Origin: Gliomastix tumulicola
Taxonomy: Eukaryota; Ascomycota; Sordariomycetes; Hypocreales; Bionectriaceae
Assembly (NCBI GenBank): GCA_001599755.1
Contig: BCHX01000004.1
Coordinates: forward strand, 2,108,001 to 2,172,000
Reading direction: 5' to 3'
Length of the DNA: 64,000 nucleotides
Positions 10,864 through 21,433 of the stretch are shown here, piece by piece (position 1 is the stretch's first letter; each line of letters opens with the position of its first letter). The notes below the pieces were generated by a model. The model was not told the origin of the DNA, searched no databases, and worked only from the letters and a program-made list of their open reading frames with translations. Both the position numbers and the translations under genes were made by a program.

Positions 10864-11778
10864 AGACTTTCAACGGCGTTTTCGACAGGACGAAAAGAAG
10901 CAATGATATACGTGTATTCACGGAACACTAAGCGCGGAGTTTGAAGGAGGCCGTCTCGAATTCTTCAAGGAAGAGAACATCTCATCGAGCGTTCGGATTG
11001 GGTACGGAACAAGTGACAGGCACATACGAGAGCTCGCGATTCGGACGACGACTTTGACATCACAATATCGAAATGCTATGCAGAGTCTGTCGGAAGAATG
11101 ATCTTGCTTCGGAGGCTCGCCGAACCTGAGAAGCGAAGAGCCTGCTATGGTCCCATCGGGATTTCGAAGATTAATGACTGCGGCACTCGGGCTTTGAAAT
11201 GAAGAGAGACGCACGCTACTTGTACAGAGAGTCACATTGCTATCGTTAGCAAAGATTTAGCGTCTTTGCCTCTGAGCGTCTGCCTTGGGTGAAAACCCAA
11301 GATTATAGAAACACGCTTTGACAACTCACCAACGAAATGTCAACCCTCAGTGTATCAGCCATCACAAACTTGATACGACTGACTCCTGAATTTATGTCTA
11401 TCGTACACTAACTCAAAATTATCCTCCTTGTTTCAGCCTGACAAGCCGAGAACAGGGACCAAGTTCCAAGTACATTTGATGCCAAGTTCAGACGGCACGC
11501 TCATTTGCCTGGTTGGTTACAGTGGATGAGCTGAGGCAGCCACATCCACATGCATGCATGCGCTGGCATTGGCAACTGCTGCGCCACATATTCTGATGCC
11601 CAATATGTTCAGCTCGCTCACTTCCGATATTGGGCAGCACGGAAGGTATCCATCGACGGCTTCCCCTCATCATCATCCTCATCAATCGCCTAGCCAGCTG
11701 TTTGATAGCATTCGTGGTTGCCATCATCATACCGTGTCGCGCGCGTCGGATCCTACATGCGACCACACTTTAGTCGTC
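10864..11778. other. gene-free interval before STAND gene
   Basis: About 0.9 kb that probably includes the KSH1 3' UTR and the promoter and leader of the NACHT gene. A minus-strand ORF of 105 codons (10918-11235) lacks any recognisable domain. Nothing else is visible. Confidence 0.4.
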
Positions 11779-14700
11779 ATGTCTGGTTTCGAAGCGCTGG
11801 GCCTGGCGTGCAATATTTTTCAGACAATCTCCTTCGCTCGCGAGACGTTCATCGTCTGCCGCGACATCTACAATGGCCAGAAGAGCCCCGATCCGAACCT
11901 TGAGGACAAGGCCGTCGCCATGATCCGGGCAAGCCAGCGAGTGGAAACTTCGTGCAGCAAGACTTCCGGCACACCAGCAGAGAAGGCTCTGATAGATGCT
12001 GCTCAAAAATGCACAGCCACCGCGAAGGAGCTCGACTCGATGGTGAAAGGCATAGCCAAGAAGCACAAGAAGGGAAAGGTTTCTGCAGCTTTGTGTATAC
12101 GGTTCAAGTCACTTTGGAAAAAGGGTGAGGTGGAGAGGCTCGAAAAGGCTCTCGCTGACCACACGAGCACTATGCAAGTGCTATTGGCTGAACAGATCTG
12201 GTGAGTCCGGGCCGCCACTACATTAATTACCGAGTCAGCACAAACCCCTCCGGGTTTGATGCCTCGTCGTTGTGGCTGCAGTTTCTAACATCTCCTCTCA
12301 TAGCGACCAGTCGAAAGCCAATCAACTCAAAAATCAAGCCAGCTTCCGACAGCTGGATGGGACCCTTCAATCCTTTATTCTGCAGATCGCCAATGGCAAT
12401 ACCAAGATAGAGGATCTCCTCACGAAGGAAGCTGAGACAACACGAGAGCACTTCACCACTGAGATAAGGCAGACTGGGATGGCCGTCAATGACCGCATTG
12501 CGGATACAATGCGCTCCCAAGAGGAGTCGATCAAAATGGAGAAGCAATATAAGCGTCTCCTCAAAAGTCTCGCCTTCCCAGAGATGTATTCACGGCAAAG
12601 CGAGATCATGGAACCAGAGGAGGCCACCTTTGAGCGCATTTTTCGGTCATTCAAGGAAACAGCATCACACACCCGCAAAATATTGCCCACGTCCAACTAT
12701 AGGCAAGCGGAAATAAGCGTCTATGACATCGACGGAATCTGGCAAAATCTTGTCGATTGGCTGAGGTCTCCCGACCCCCTATTCTGGATTCTGGGAAAGC
12801 CTGGTTCTGGCAAAAGCACTCTTGTCAGACGTCTCGTCTCAGATGAAGCAACCCAGGAGCTCCTCAACGCGTGGAATCCAGATACGATGATAGTGCCTCA
12901 CTATTTCTATCTGATTGGGTCGTCGCCCTTACAGAAGAACATTGTCGGGTTCTACAGATCTCTTATATACCAGCTCCTAAACAAATCGGCAAAGGGTCAT
13001 TCTATCGCACACAAAGTTCTCCAACAGTTGCCACTTGCAGCCCCGAAGGACGATCCTAGGCAATGGTCTAGCGCTGACTTGGAGAGATTTCTCATGGCAA
13101 CTTTAAAGGAGGCTGATATGCAACATGTGTGCCTATTTGTTGATGGCCTCGATGAGTTTGCTGGTGCCGATGGAGCCGAGGGCCTAATGAAGAAACTAAA
13201 GCCTATCTATGAGCACCCGAAAGTCAAGATGTGTGTCTCGAGTCGGCTAGAACCACGATTCGAGTCTCACTTTGGCCAGACACACAGCCTTAGGCTCCAC
13301 GATCTGACCTGGCCAGATATGGAAGTCCACGTGAAACACCAGCTCGACGAATTCATTCAAAATGGTAGAATCTCCGGAGAATTCTCGTCGGATCTTGCAA
13401 AGGAGCTGCTCGGCGGAGCTAAAGGGGTCTTTCTCTGGCTCCAGCTTGCTTTGCAGAATCTCAAAGAGGGCATGGGGAACCCAGATGATGATAACACATT
13501 ACTGGGTCGAGTCAAAGATCTGCCGGAAGACCTGGAAAATCTCTATGGTGCCATGTGGAACAAAGTCAATCAAAATACAAGTGTCTATCGAGAATCGGCG
13601 GCTCTGTATCTTGGTTTGGCCTTGAGTACCTCGGGCATGGACTTACACGCTTTTTATCGCCCTATTTTGGAGACTGGGCATCCTTCCATCCTTTCCTGGG
13701 AGACGCACAACATGACTCTGTTTCAGATGTTATGTTGTAGCAAAAGTACCGTTGAAAGCCAACTTCTCGACCCCACAGCTCAAGTTGACTATGAGCAGTT
13801 CGAGAGAGACGTGCAAGCGCTTGAGAGCGAAATTCGAGTCCGATGCGCCGGGTTACTTGAGATACGAAAAGCTCCGACAGGGATGGACCGCTTGTGCGGA
13901 GCAAGGTTGGACGAAAAACTTGCCAACAGCATAGGACAGGAAGTCAATTTTGTTCACCGCACCGCGCGGGATTTCTTACTTTCTACAAAGGCTGGGAAAG
14001 AGATCATGCGCCACGGCAAACACTCATCTACGGACCTGCAACTCTCTCTTTTAAAGGCATTTTTATGCCAAGCCCGACTTCTCTTTCAACAGTGGGGACT
14101 ACAGAGCACCGTATGGGAGCTGTTGCGGTCGCTCAGTAACAGCGTAGCGTCCACCAACATGCCGGAACCTCTGATTTCAGAACTTATGCACAGTACTCAG
14201 CGCCTCTACGAAGCCAATCTTCTGCATGAAGATTGTGTGAACCGTCAGCGCCCCTTTCTATGTGAGATTGCCATCTTCCCCGTATTCAATGCTCTCGTCT
14301 TCAAGAGGGTAGAAGATTGTAGTGCTAGCACAGCGACCAAGGTTCTCAGAGAGATGTGGAGAGTTAGCACAGCGAACTACTTTCCCAGTTGGGCTTGGAT
14401 AGACCATACCTCCTCTGCAGCGAGGAACGGCAACCGGATCGGTCCGTCCGTGGAAGTCGTACGAAAGTTGCTACTCCAAGGCGCCAACCCTTTCGCGCTT
14501 GGCGAGGAGTGTGCGAACGAACACGGCATCAGCACACAGATCAACGCGATATCTGCCTTCCTGGCGAATGGGAACATCCGTCAATTATCGTTGACGAACG
14601 GCTTATTCTTGGACGCGCTCGAAGCCATGGTGCAATCTCAGCCAGCCTTTGTCGAGCATGACTGGCTGGTGGGGGTTTGGAAATCAGACCTCCGCTTCCA

Positions 14701-15163
14701 GGATCTGCACCTTTCGGCCTTTCGCGACGGCCGGGGTGAAGTTTCTCCAATCTTCACAATGTGCACTTCCTTCTTAGTGCTATATTTCTTCGACCTCCAT
14801 TCACAACAACAAATTTCGGCATATCCTAAGCTACAAGCACTGCAGCGAACGATCATCCCCGCCGAACCTCGCCTCTGTGCCTTGTGTGAGCATTCTTCTT
14901 TGGGTGGTGGTGGTCGACGTTACTTCTTGGTCCACAATCAGGAAACTCTTCCACCCAATGTCCCAATTATAAAGGACAGGTTACTCGTCCAGTCAGAGCG
15001 TGGTGATATTTCCGGCTTGATAATGCGTGAAATCGCTGCTTGGGGAGAAGTAGCAGCTTCCTTGATAGCGAATCGCGATGAAGCACTCGAGGAGGTTAGT
15101 TATGAGGAAATGCGATCTCGGATTCCACATGGCGTGGCAAGCCGTGGCCCATCCTCACAATAA
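11779..15163 (+). CDS. NACHT-domain STAND (NLR-like) protein
   Basis: Fungal NOD-like signalling ATPase of 1093 aa. Exon 1 is 11779-12200 and exon 2 is 12304-15163; the splice gives EQI-C-DQSKANQ. The N-terminus (MSGFEALGLACNIFQTISF, residues 1 to about 140) is a helical fungal STAND-type (Helo/SesA-like) effector domain, followed by a helical linker to about 290. The NACHT P-loop GKPGSGKST is at residues 305-313 and Walker B LFVDGLDEF at about 418-426, followed by the VCSSRLEPRF sensor region and a winged-helix-like part. The C-terminal half resembles the DUF7791-type region of fungal NACHT proteins, with VNFVHRTARDFL. No WD40, ankyrin or TPR repeats are visible. The role is probably non-self recognition or programmed cell death, by family analogy. 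Codons are less GC-biased than in neighbouring housekeeping genes. It lies upstream of, and on the same strand as, the G-alpha fusion gene. Confidence 0.88.
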
Positions 15164-16036
15164 GAACAACGGCAGCAACAACAATGAGGTACTAACTATC
15201 CTTGGACACCCTAACGTTTTGCCGGAATTAGTTGAAAGTGTTTAGCTAACGAAGAAATAGCATGAAACTGACAAAAAAAAATAAAAAATAAAAAATAAAA
15301 ATCAACGGCGCAATGAGACAACATCAATAGAAAGTCAATGAGACTAAAAAGTGGCTTCCCAATTACACATGAGGCTGATGAATTTGTTGAATGCCACCAG
15401 TAGGTACCTAGAATTTACCTAGAAAGAGTACATGAGGAGAAATTGGTGCATGTTAGGCAAGTCCAAGCCGGTGCGGTGCAGGAACTATGTCCGCCAGTGG
15501 TGAATTTATATTATACTTCAATCATCACCGATTGCTCTCATAACTTGAAAACCTCGATCTGTTTCGTTTCGACTACCAGATCTCATTCCCCGCGATTGCG
15601 ACCCCATAGCCTGGGTTTCGTGTTCTTGATTCAGCTGCTGCCTCCTACCTACCTGAGACGACTGCTGATGGGAGGATGATCATTCTCGCCAGGCTTTCTG
15701 CAGGCGCAGAACGGGCATGCAGGTTGGCGGGTTCGAACCAATTGGGAGCTGCATCTCGACCCCGAAAGTGCACGAATAAATGGTGGCGCCGACAAGGATG
15801 CCTGCCGCCCTTCATTGGCCCCGTTGGATAAGGCGTATTTACACATGGAGCCAGCCAAAAGTGATGCTGAGCCAAGGCGGCGAGGAGGGCCGCCGCATCT
15901 GCCTCATCGGCACTTGAACTTGTCATGTCATGTCTTCAGACATAAACCATCGTCGTTGTCCCATGGTGACAAGACACCAAGGACGACATACTGCTACTAG
16001 TAGGCTACAGCTACAGACAAGCACGCACGCGCCGCC
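15164..16036. other. interval between STAND and G-alpha fusion genes
   Basis: 873 bp holding an A-rich low-complexity run (about 15271-15301), a TAGGTACCTA palindrome (about 15402-15411), and the palindrome CTACTAGTAG at 15994-16003, 33 bp before the next ATG. A GGTTCGAACC box near 15730 is not part of a tRNA. No gene is visible. Confidence 0.45.
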
Positions 16037-18141
16037 ATGGATCCAGCGTCGGCGATTGGCCTCGTCGGCGCCATCGTGGGCATCGCGGATGTCATCGTCA
16101 AGAGCGTCAACTCCCTCCGACACTTCCAGTCGAGCTACCAGGGCGCCGACGTCCGTGTCGGCGCCCTTGTCAGCCAGCTGCTCGCCGTCAAGGCCGCGCT
16201 GGGCAATGTCGGCGAAATGATCAGCAGCGACTCGGAAGGAAGCCACATTGCAGAGGGCGGACCCTTCTCGCGGCAATTCTGCGAGGACCTCCGGGTGTCA
16301 CTGTACGGATGCGAAGCTATGGTGTGCGCGCTCGACAGCCAGCTGGTCAATCTGCGGCGCAACGAGAACAACGGGCTGACGACGGCGAGTCGCTTCCACG
16401 TGGCGATGCAGGACTCGGCCATCGATGGGTACCTCGTGATGCTGAACAACCAGACGAGCGCCCTGCAGCTGCTGCTCACGTCGTTGCAGTGCCGCACGTC
16501 ACTTGGCGGGAAGAATATGCTGCAAGAACCGGCAGGGCGACAGATCATCAAGCAGGTCCAAGACAGCACGTCGTCGCTGCTGTGGCTCTATGATGAGCAG
16601 TCGGCGCTTTCACTGCAGAGGCAGGATGGCGCGGCGCAGCAGGATCTCTCGACAATTTCCACCCAGTTCTCCTTTGATTCGGACCTGGTCACATCGAGGG
16701 TGTATAAGACCGCAATGCGCTCCCACATGATCCTAGCCATTGGTGTTGGCAGTGGTGACTCGGTGCGGTCCCGACGGAATGAAACACCACCCTCGGCGTT
16801 TAGGATCACTGAGCGATTCTCCATCCGCAGCAGCAGGCTCTCCACTGTCCCGATGGAGGGAGATGAGGATGAGGATGAGGCCTCGGACACGGATACCATA
16901 AAGAAGAACATGGCGGACGTGGAATCTCTCTCCTCAAAGCGTTCACAATGGCGATTGAGCCTACGCCCGAAGTCAGTCTCATCAGTCTCTGTACAAGGGC
17001 GCAACCAACGGAACAATCCTCAGACCGGAATCCCCCGCGTCCCGTCCACGTATACCGGAGACGAGTCACTGAAGCGATTCTGGCACCAGCGCAGTCAATC
17101 CAGCACGACCGCCCTGCCTCCTGTCCTTCAAGGTCTATCGCCCGCGTTTGCACCAGCGGGTGCGATCAATGTCCTCGTGCTCGGCAGACTGGCCACTGGA
17201 AAGACCACCCTCATCAAATCACTCCTCTACGTGTTTGGCTGTCTGGATATCCAGACTCGAATACCCTACGTTGAGAGCATCCACCAGGAAGCCTTGGAGG
17301 TCGTACAAAAGGTGGGCGACATGCTGCCAGGAGCTGACTGGACCCGGCCGATGTCCTGCGATGCAATCGTGAGCAAGGCCATGGCTGAAGCTTGCGCAGC
17401 TTTCTGTAACGAGCCTGCTTTCCGACAAAAAGTGGCCGAGGGGCGAAGAGAAGGCAAGTTAGTACAGCTGCCACAGTCAGCCGAATAGTGAGTCTATCGT
17501 GGCCGCGTGCGGGACTAGCATTTGATCTGACCTGTGACAGCTTCCTCAACGCGCTTCATCGGCTTAACAAGCCGAACTACATCCCCTCCGCGAGCGACAT
17601 CCTCCGCTCTTACCAGCAAACGCTTGGCAACACTGTGACCAACTTCAAGATTAACGGCACATCGTACAATTTCTTTGATGCATCCCCGAGAGTTTGGTCG
17701 TATATCACGCGCGGTATGGACTTCCTCATCTTCAACTTCGACATCGCAATCGGCTGTGATAGAGTAATACAAGACTTCTCTACCACATGTAACGCCATGA
17801 CGGAGGAAGAGGAGACAAGTCACGTGCATGAGATGATATTGTGGCAGCAAAAGATGCTAGAAGCTGCCCTGGAGCGGTGGCAAGCAAAGGTCGTCATACT
17901 CTTCACCAAGACTGACAGGTTGACGCCGAGCTTTTTGCAACAGCTCTCGACGACTCCGCTGTTCGCCAATTACAACGGCCCAAAACAGGTCGACGAGATG
18001 TTGAATCATCTGGCGCGATACCTACGCTCAGGGCTGCCGCAAGCGTCGCGGAAGGTTGTGTTCCGCAAGACGAGCATCGCAGAGTCGTCGACAGAGATAG
18101 CAGATGTCGTGCTGAGCGCCCTGGAGCATTTTGATGAGTAG
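16037..18141 (+). CDS. STAND-type N-terminal domain fused to degenerate G-alpha domain
   Basis: 683 aa from exons 16037-17487 and 17541-18141 (donor GTGAGT, acceptor GACAG); the splice gives SAE-Y-FLNALHR. Residues 1 to about 190 match the fungal STAND N-terminal (Helo-like) type, starting MDPASAIGLVGAIVGIADVI. Residues 200-370 are Ser-rich and disordered, with an acidic patch at 274-283. Residues 378-683 have G-alpha architecture: P-loop GRLATGKTT (383-391), a helical domain, then YFLNALHRLNKPNYIPSASDILRS leading into switch I, core strands, the G4-like FTKTD (605-609) and the G5-like KTSIAE (660-665). The classical GAGESGKST is altered. The catalytic switch-I Arg position is Tyr508, although the Mg-binding Thr511 is kept. 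DVGGQ is replaced by DASPR (530-534), so the catalytic Gln is Arg534. NKxD has become TKTD. There is no N-myristoylation signal. It is likely a pseudo-GTPase signalling protein rather than a receptor-coupled G-alpha; its function is unknown. Confidence 0.85.
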
Positions 18142-19146
18142 AGCGGCGGCGGAGAAGGATGATGCTATCACTATAACTAGGGGCTCACTCAGCATGTCAG
18201 GGCCGATGCCGTCTCTCGCTCTCGCACGTGATCGCGGCTGAGACAAGGCCTGATCAGTCAGTCAGTCACCATTCCGAAGAAGTCATCAGCATTCTATACC
18301 GGCGGCCGGCCCCCCGGACTGCTGCTGATGGCGGTTATAAAGCGGGAGAAAGTGGTGTGACTATTGTGAAACTTGGGCGATCCCCCCGCGAGACTGCCGA
18401 GCAATCCGATGCCAAAGTCTAATGCTCCTTCTCTCATTCTTCAGCTCCGCCAGACACAGTGGAAGAGTCACAGAAGAAAGTGAGGACTTCAGACGGTGTG
18501 ATTTGTCTGCCGATCGACCCGGATCAAAATTATGGGGCAGCTCCGGGGCTTCTAAGACTTGAGTTCTGGCATGAGACCAGATCCGTTCCTCAAGGTCAAA
18601 GTTGCTGAAGAATGACATCACCGACGTTGGGAGCCAGAGAGTAACCAGAAACGACAGTTACCCGTAAGCTTCGGGGCGTCAGCAGCCAAACATGAGGTCA
18701 CTTATTCGCAAGGGTTGGGTGAGCTGCCCGGATTTGCCGGCAGCAAGCAGAGCCAGCAGCAGCTGTCACTTCCGAGGCGGAAAGACGGCAGCTTGACAGC
18801 CGTGCAGCTGCAGGTGCAGGCTAAAGTAGCTCCTGGCTGTGATCGTTGTTGGCAGGTCGGATGATGCAAGTGTAGCTATCATTGACTTTCCCCCCCGGCT
18901 CTTGGAATGTCTCGAGTAAAAGCTACCTCGATTCCCCCCCGCCTTCCGCATGCTATTCGGAAATTCCCCTCCTTCACACACATACATCGTACATCTTCAC
19001 TCGTCTGCTCGAGCCTGTAGCATCGACACAGCATCTGTCTGCAGCATCGCCAGCCTTTCCATCGCTCGTACTCGGAAGAGAAGGAATTAATACGCACATT
19101 ATAACAGTCTTTCAGCCAAGAGTCAAGACAAAACACAACAAACAAC
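18142..19146. promoter_or_regulatory. upstream region of the MARVEL gene
   Basis: About 1 kb holding the 3' end of the G-alpha fusion transcript and the MARVEL gene promoter and leader. An E-box CACGTG lies at 18225-18230. The C-rich stretch near 18890-18900 and the 200 bp before the ATG look like a fungal 5' UTR. No ORF has recognisable homology. Confidence 0.4.
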
Positions 19147-19662
19147 ATGTCCGGCATCATCAACGCTGCCCTCCGAGGCCTCGCCCTCGTCTGGACGCTC
19201 ATCATCACGGCTCTCATCGGCAACGTCATCGCCAGCAACGTCAACGGCTCCGGCTCGGCCACGCGCGCCATCAACTACGCCATGTTCACGGCCGCCTGGG
19301 CCTGGGTCGCCGGTCTCTGGGGCCTCTTCGCCGCCTTCATCGGCGCGCTGGCTATTCCCCTCGTCCTCATCGCCCTCGACGCCCTCGCCGTGCTCTTCAC
19401 CCTCGTCGCGGCCATCCTGCTCGCCGCGAAGATCGGCACGCCCAACTGCGGCAACATCCAGGGCTACGGGCGCAAGTGGATTGCCTTTGGCTCCCACAGC
19501 GACGAGAAGCGGTGCCGCGAGATCCAGGCCAGCACCGTCTTCCTGTGGTTCCTCTGGGCGACCTTCTGCGTCCTCCTGTTCTTCTCGTTCCGCGAGGGGA
19601 GGGGAGGGTTCGGCGGGTTCCGTCGCTCTTCGAAGCCGACCATGTCCCAGGTTCGCGTGTGA
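19147..19662 (+). CDS. MARVEL-domain plasma membrane protein, Nce102-like
   Basis: Single-exon gene encoding 171 aa, close to yeast Nce102 (173 aa). Four hydrophobic segments form a MARVEL domain: about residues 8-28, 42-66, 70-96 and 130-150. The extracellular loop contains the NCGNIQG and DEKRCREIQAST motifs typical of fungal Nce102/MARVEL proteins, with two Cys that may pair. The C-terminus is short, basic and Gly/Arg-rich. Nce102 relatives organise eisosome (MCC) membrane domains and respond to sphingolipids; that role is inferred by family. A tandem GAGT run directly follows the stop. Confidence 0.85.
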   Translation: MSGIINAALRGLALVWTLIITALIGNVIASNVNGSGSATRAINYAMFTAAWAWVAGLWGLFAAFIGALAIPLVLIALDALAVLFTLVAAILLAAKIGTPNCGNIQGYGRKWIAFGSHSDEKRCREIQASTVFLWFLWATFCVLLFFSFREGRGGFGGFRRSSKPTMSQVRV

Positions 19663-20195
19663 GTGAGTGAGTGAGTCTGAGTTGGAATTGGTCAGGTGGG
19701 CAGGGAGTGAGTCTCTAGCCAAGATGATGCTGTCAACCGGCTTTCCCACCTCAGAGACGTCAATCTGGGGCGGTGGACGCAGGCAACAGGGGTTGCACAT
19801 CACTGACAGCTTTAAATACACATCACGTCTCAAGGGAACAACAGGAGGCAGGGGAAGATGGAACTTATCGTTTCAGAATAATGGTATCATGTTTGTAAAG
19901 CTTAATTAAATCGCTGTCGGCTGCTTTTGGCCTCTGCCACAGATAATGGAACAAGAGTTTATGTCTCCCTTTCTGCTCTCCTGCCATGAGCAGGCCTTAA
20001 ATGCCCCGTCGCGTCGCATCTGAGGCGACACAACTGTTTTTCCGGTATTATACACCACCCTCATCCAGACGAAGGAGAGGAAGACACATAGTAAATCTAG
20101 ATCAGCCAGGTTCATTGGCCTTCGCTTCAAGCCTCCGGTTGTTGACCCCTCGTGGGTCGAATATCAAAGGGGCTTTAAAAGTCCATTCCGCCTCG
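19663..20195. other. convergent 3' region, MARVEL gene and MIM2
   Basis: 533 bp between two convergent stop codons. It holds presumed 3' UTRs, AT-rich around 19860-19910. No gene is visible. Confidence 0.4.
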
Positions 20196-20589
20196 TTATA
20201 ACGTGATGGCCGCTTCTGCTGCTCCGACGGCCTTGAAGGCCTTCTTGTCCGTCCACCTCACGTCGACGTTGTGCACCCACTCCATGTACCGTCCCCAGCC
20301 TGTCACACGTCCCAGTCAGCACTTTACTCTCCTCTTGAACAGTATTCCGACGCAGAAAGTCATGAGAATACTCACTCCAGAACGCGAACTTCCGCCCAAA
20401 GTACTTGCCCGCGAACGGGATGATCATCATGGTGAGGAGCAGCTGCAGCTGGTCCAGACTGCGCTCCCACTCGGCCTGAGCGTCGGAGTCGGCTTCGGAG
20501 TAGAGGTCGCTGGTGGATGTCGAGGGGAGGGAGTCAACGTCGTCCTTTTCGTCCGAGGGGGACAGGTCGCGGAGGTCGTCGAGGGACAT
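20196..20589 (-). CDS. MIM2: mitochondrial outer membrane import factor, Mim2-like
   Basis: Two exons, 20589-20376 and 20299-20196, joined by a GTGAGT...ACAG intron to give 105 aa. The N-terminal half is acidic and Ser-rich. The central segment AEWERSLDQLQLLLTMMIIPFAGKYFGRKFAFWSWGRYMEW holds the predicted membrane helix and the GKYFGRKFA-W-RYMEW signature of fungal Mim2. Mim2 works with Mim1 in the outer membrane to insert alpha-helical proteins such as Tom subunits. The spliced codon encodes Ser where relatives often have Gly. The gene is divergent from eIF2 beta. Confidence 0.8.
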
Positions 20590-21433
20590 GGCTGCTGGGG
20601 TTGTGGGTGGATTGAAGGGAGACTGGGTGTAGTTGGCGGTCGTGGATCCGGGGGAAGGGGGGGATGCACTCCCAGGCTGGGCTGGGCAGCACTAGAGCTT
20701 CTGAGGATGGAGGGAGCCGTTCCCGCTCGTTGGGTATGGAAGCCAATGGCTTTTGTTGAAGCAGCTATGCAGACTAGCTTGTATGAAGGAGCGACTGGTC
20801 GAGGACGGGAGATGTGGTGGGAGGTTGAAGCTGGAACAGCATCCGGGAACCGGACCCGCTGAATCTCATGCTCCACGACCTTTTTGCCTACCCTGCACAC
20901 TACTAGTATGCACCCCGTTGACGATGTCACTGATGGTGTGGGTCCAATCACGTGGCTTGCTCTCCCGCCCGTGCCACCCTTCGTCTGGAGTCGCAGTGAG
21001 TCAGCGAGCCGCTGGTGATTTTGAGAGGTGAAGCCCCCCCGCGCGCGCGAGAGCATTCCTCTACACCGGTCATACCAAAGAAATTCCCCTCTAACGGTCT
21101 CCGTTGCGACGCAAAAAAAAACGCTGGTACCACAGCCCAGAGACACAGCGACAAGCACAAGCCAGCTACACCACCCACTGTTTCGAACGTCAACCGGTTA
21201 AATCATCGGCAAAGAAGGATATCCGCAAGGGAGGAAAACCTGTTTGGAAAACGGGCATCGATACCACCACAGTTGCGAGGGACGTGACTCGAGAGTAAAG
21301 AGTCAGGCGCATTTGGAGTCAGCACCACGGTCATTCGGCGCCGCCTCTCAGCACCTAAAGCAAACCGTATCGCGCGGGGCATCTTGTGATTGAAAACCAC
21401 ACACCTTCACATCACATCCAGCAAACCGCCATC
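20590..21433. promoter_or_regulatory. divergent promoter, MIM2 and eIF2 beta
   Basis: 844 bp between divergent starts. It contains a composite CCAAT plus E-box at 20944-20954 (CCAAT directly abutting CACGTG), the palindrome TACTAGTA at 20901-20908, and a CpG-alternating stretch at about 21039-21050. The motifs suggest HAP-complex and bHLH regulation of both genes; this is inference. Confidence 0.45.

Noticed and set aside
10918..11235. 105-codon minus-strand ORF between KSH1 and the NACHT gene
   Set aside because: No recognisable family and composition like random translation; probably UTR/promoter DNA.
15715..15745. tRNA-like B box (GGTTCGAACC) near 15730
   Set aside because: The five bases on each side of the putative T-loop do not pair, and no A box or acceptor stem is found at the proper distance.
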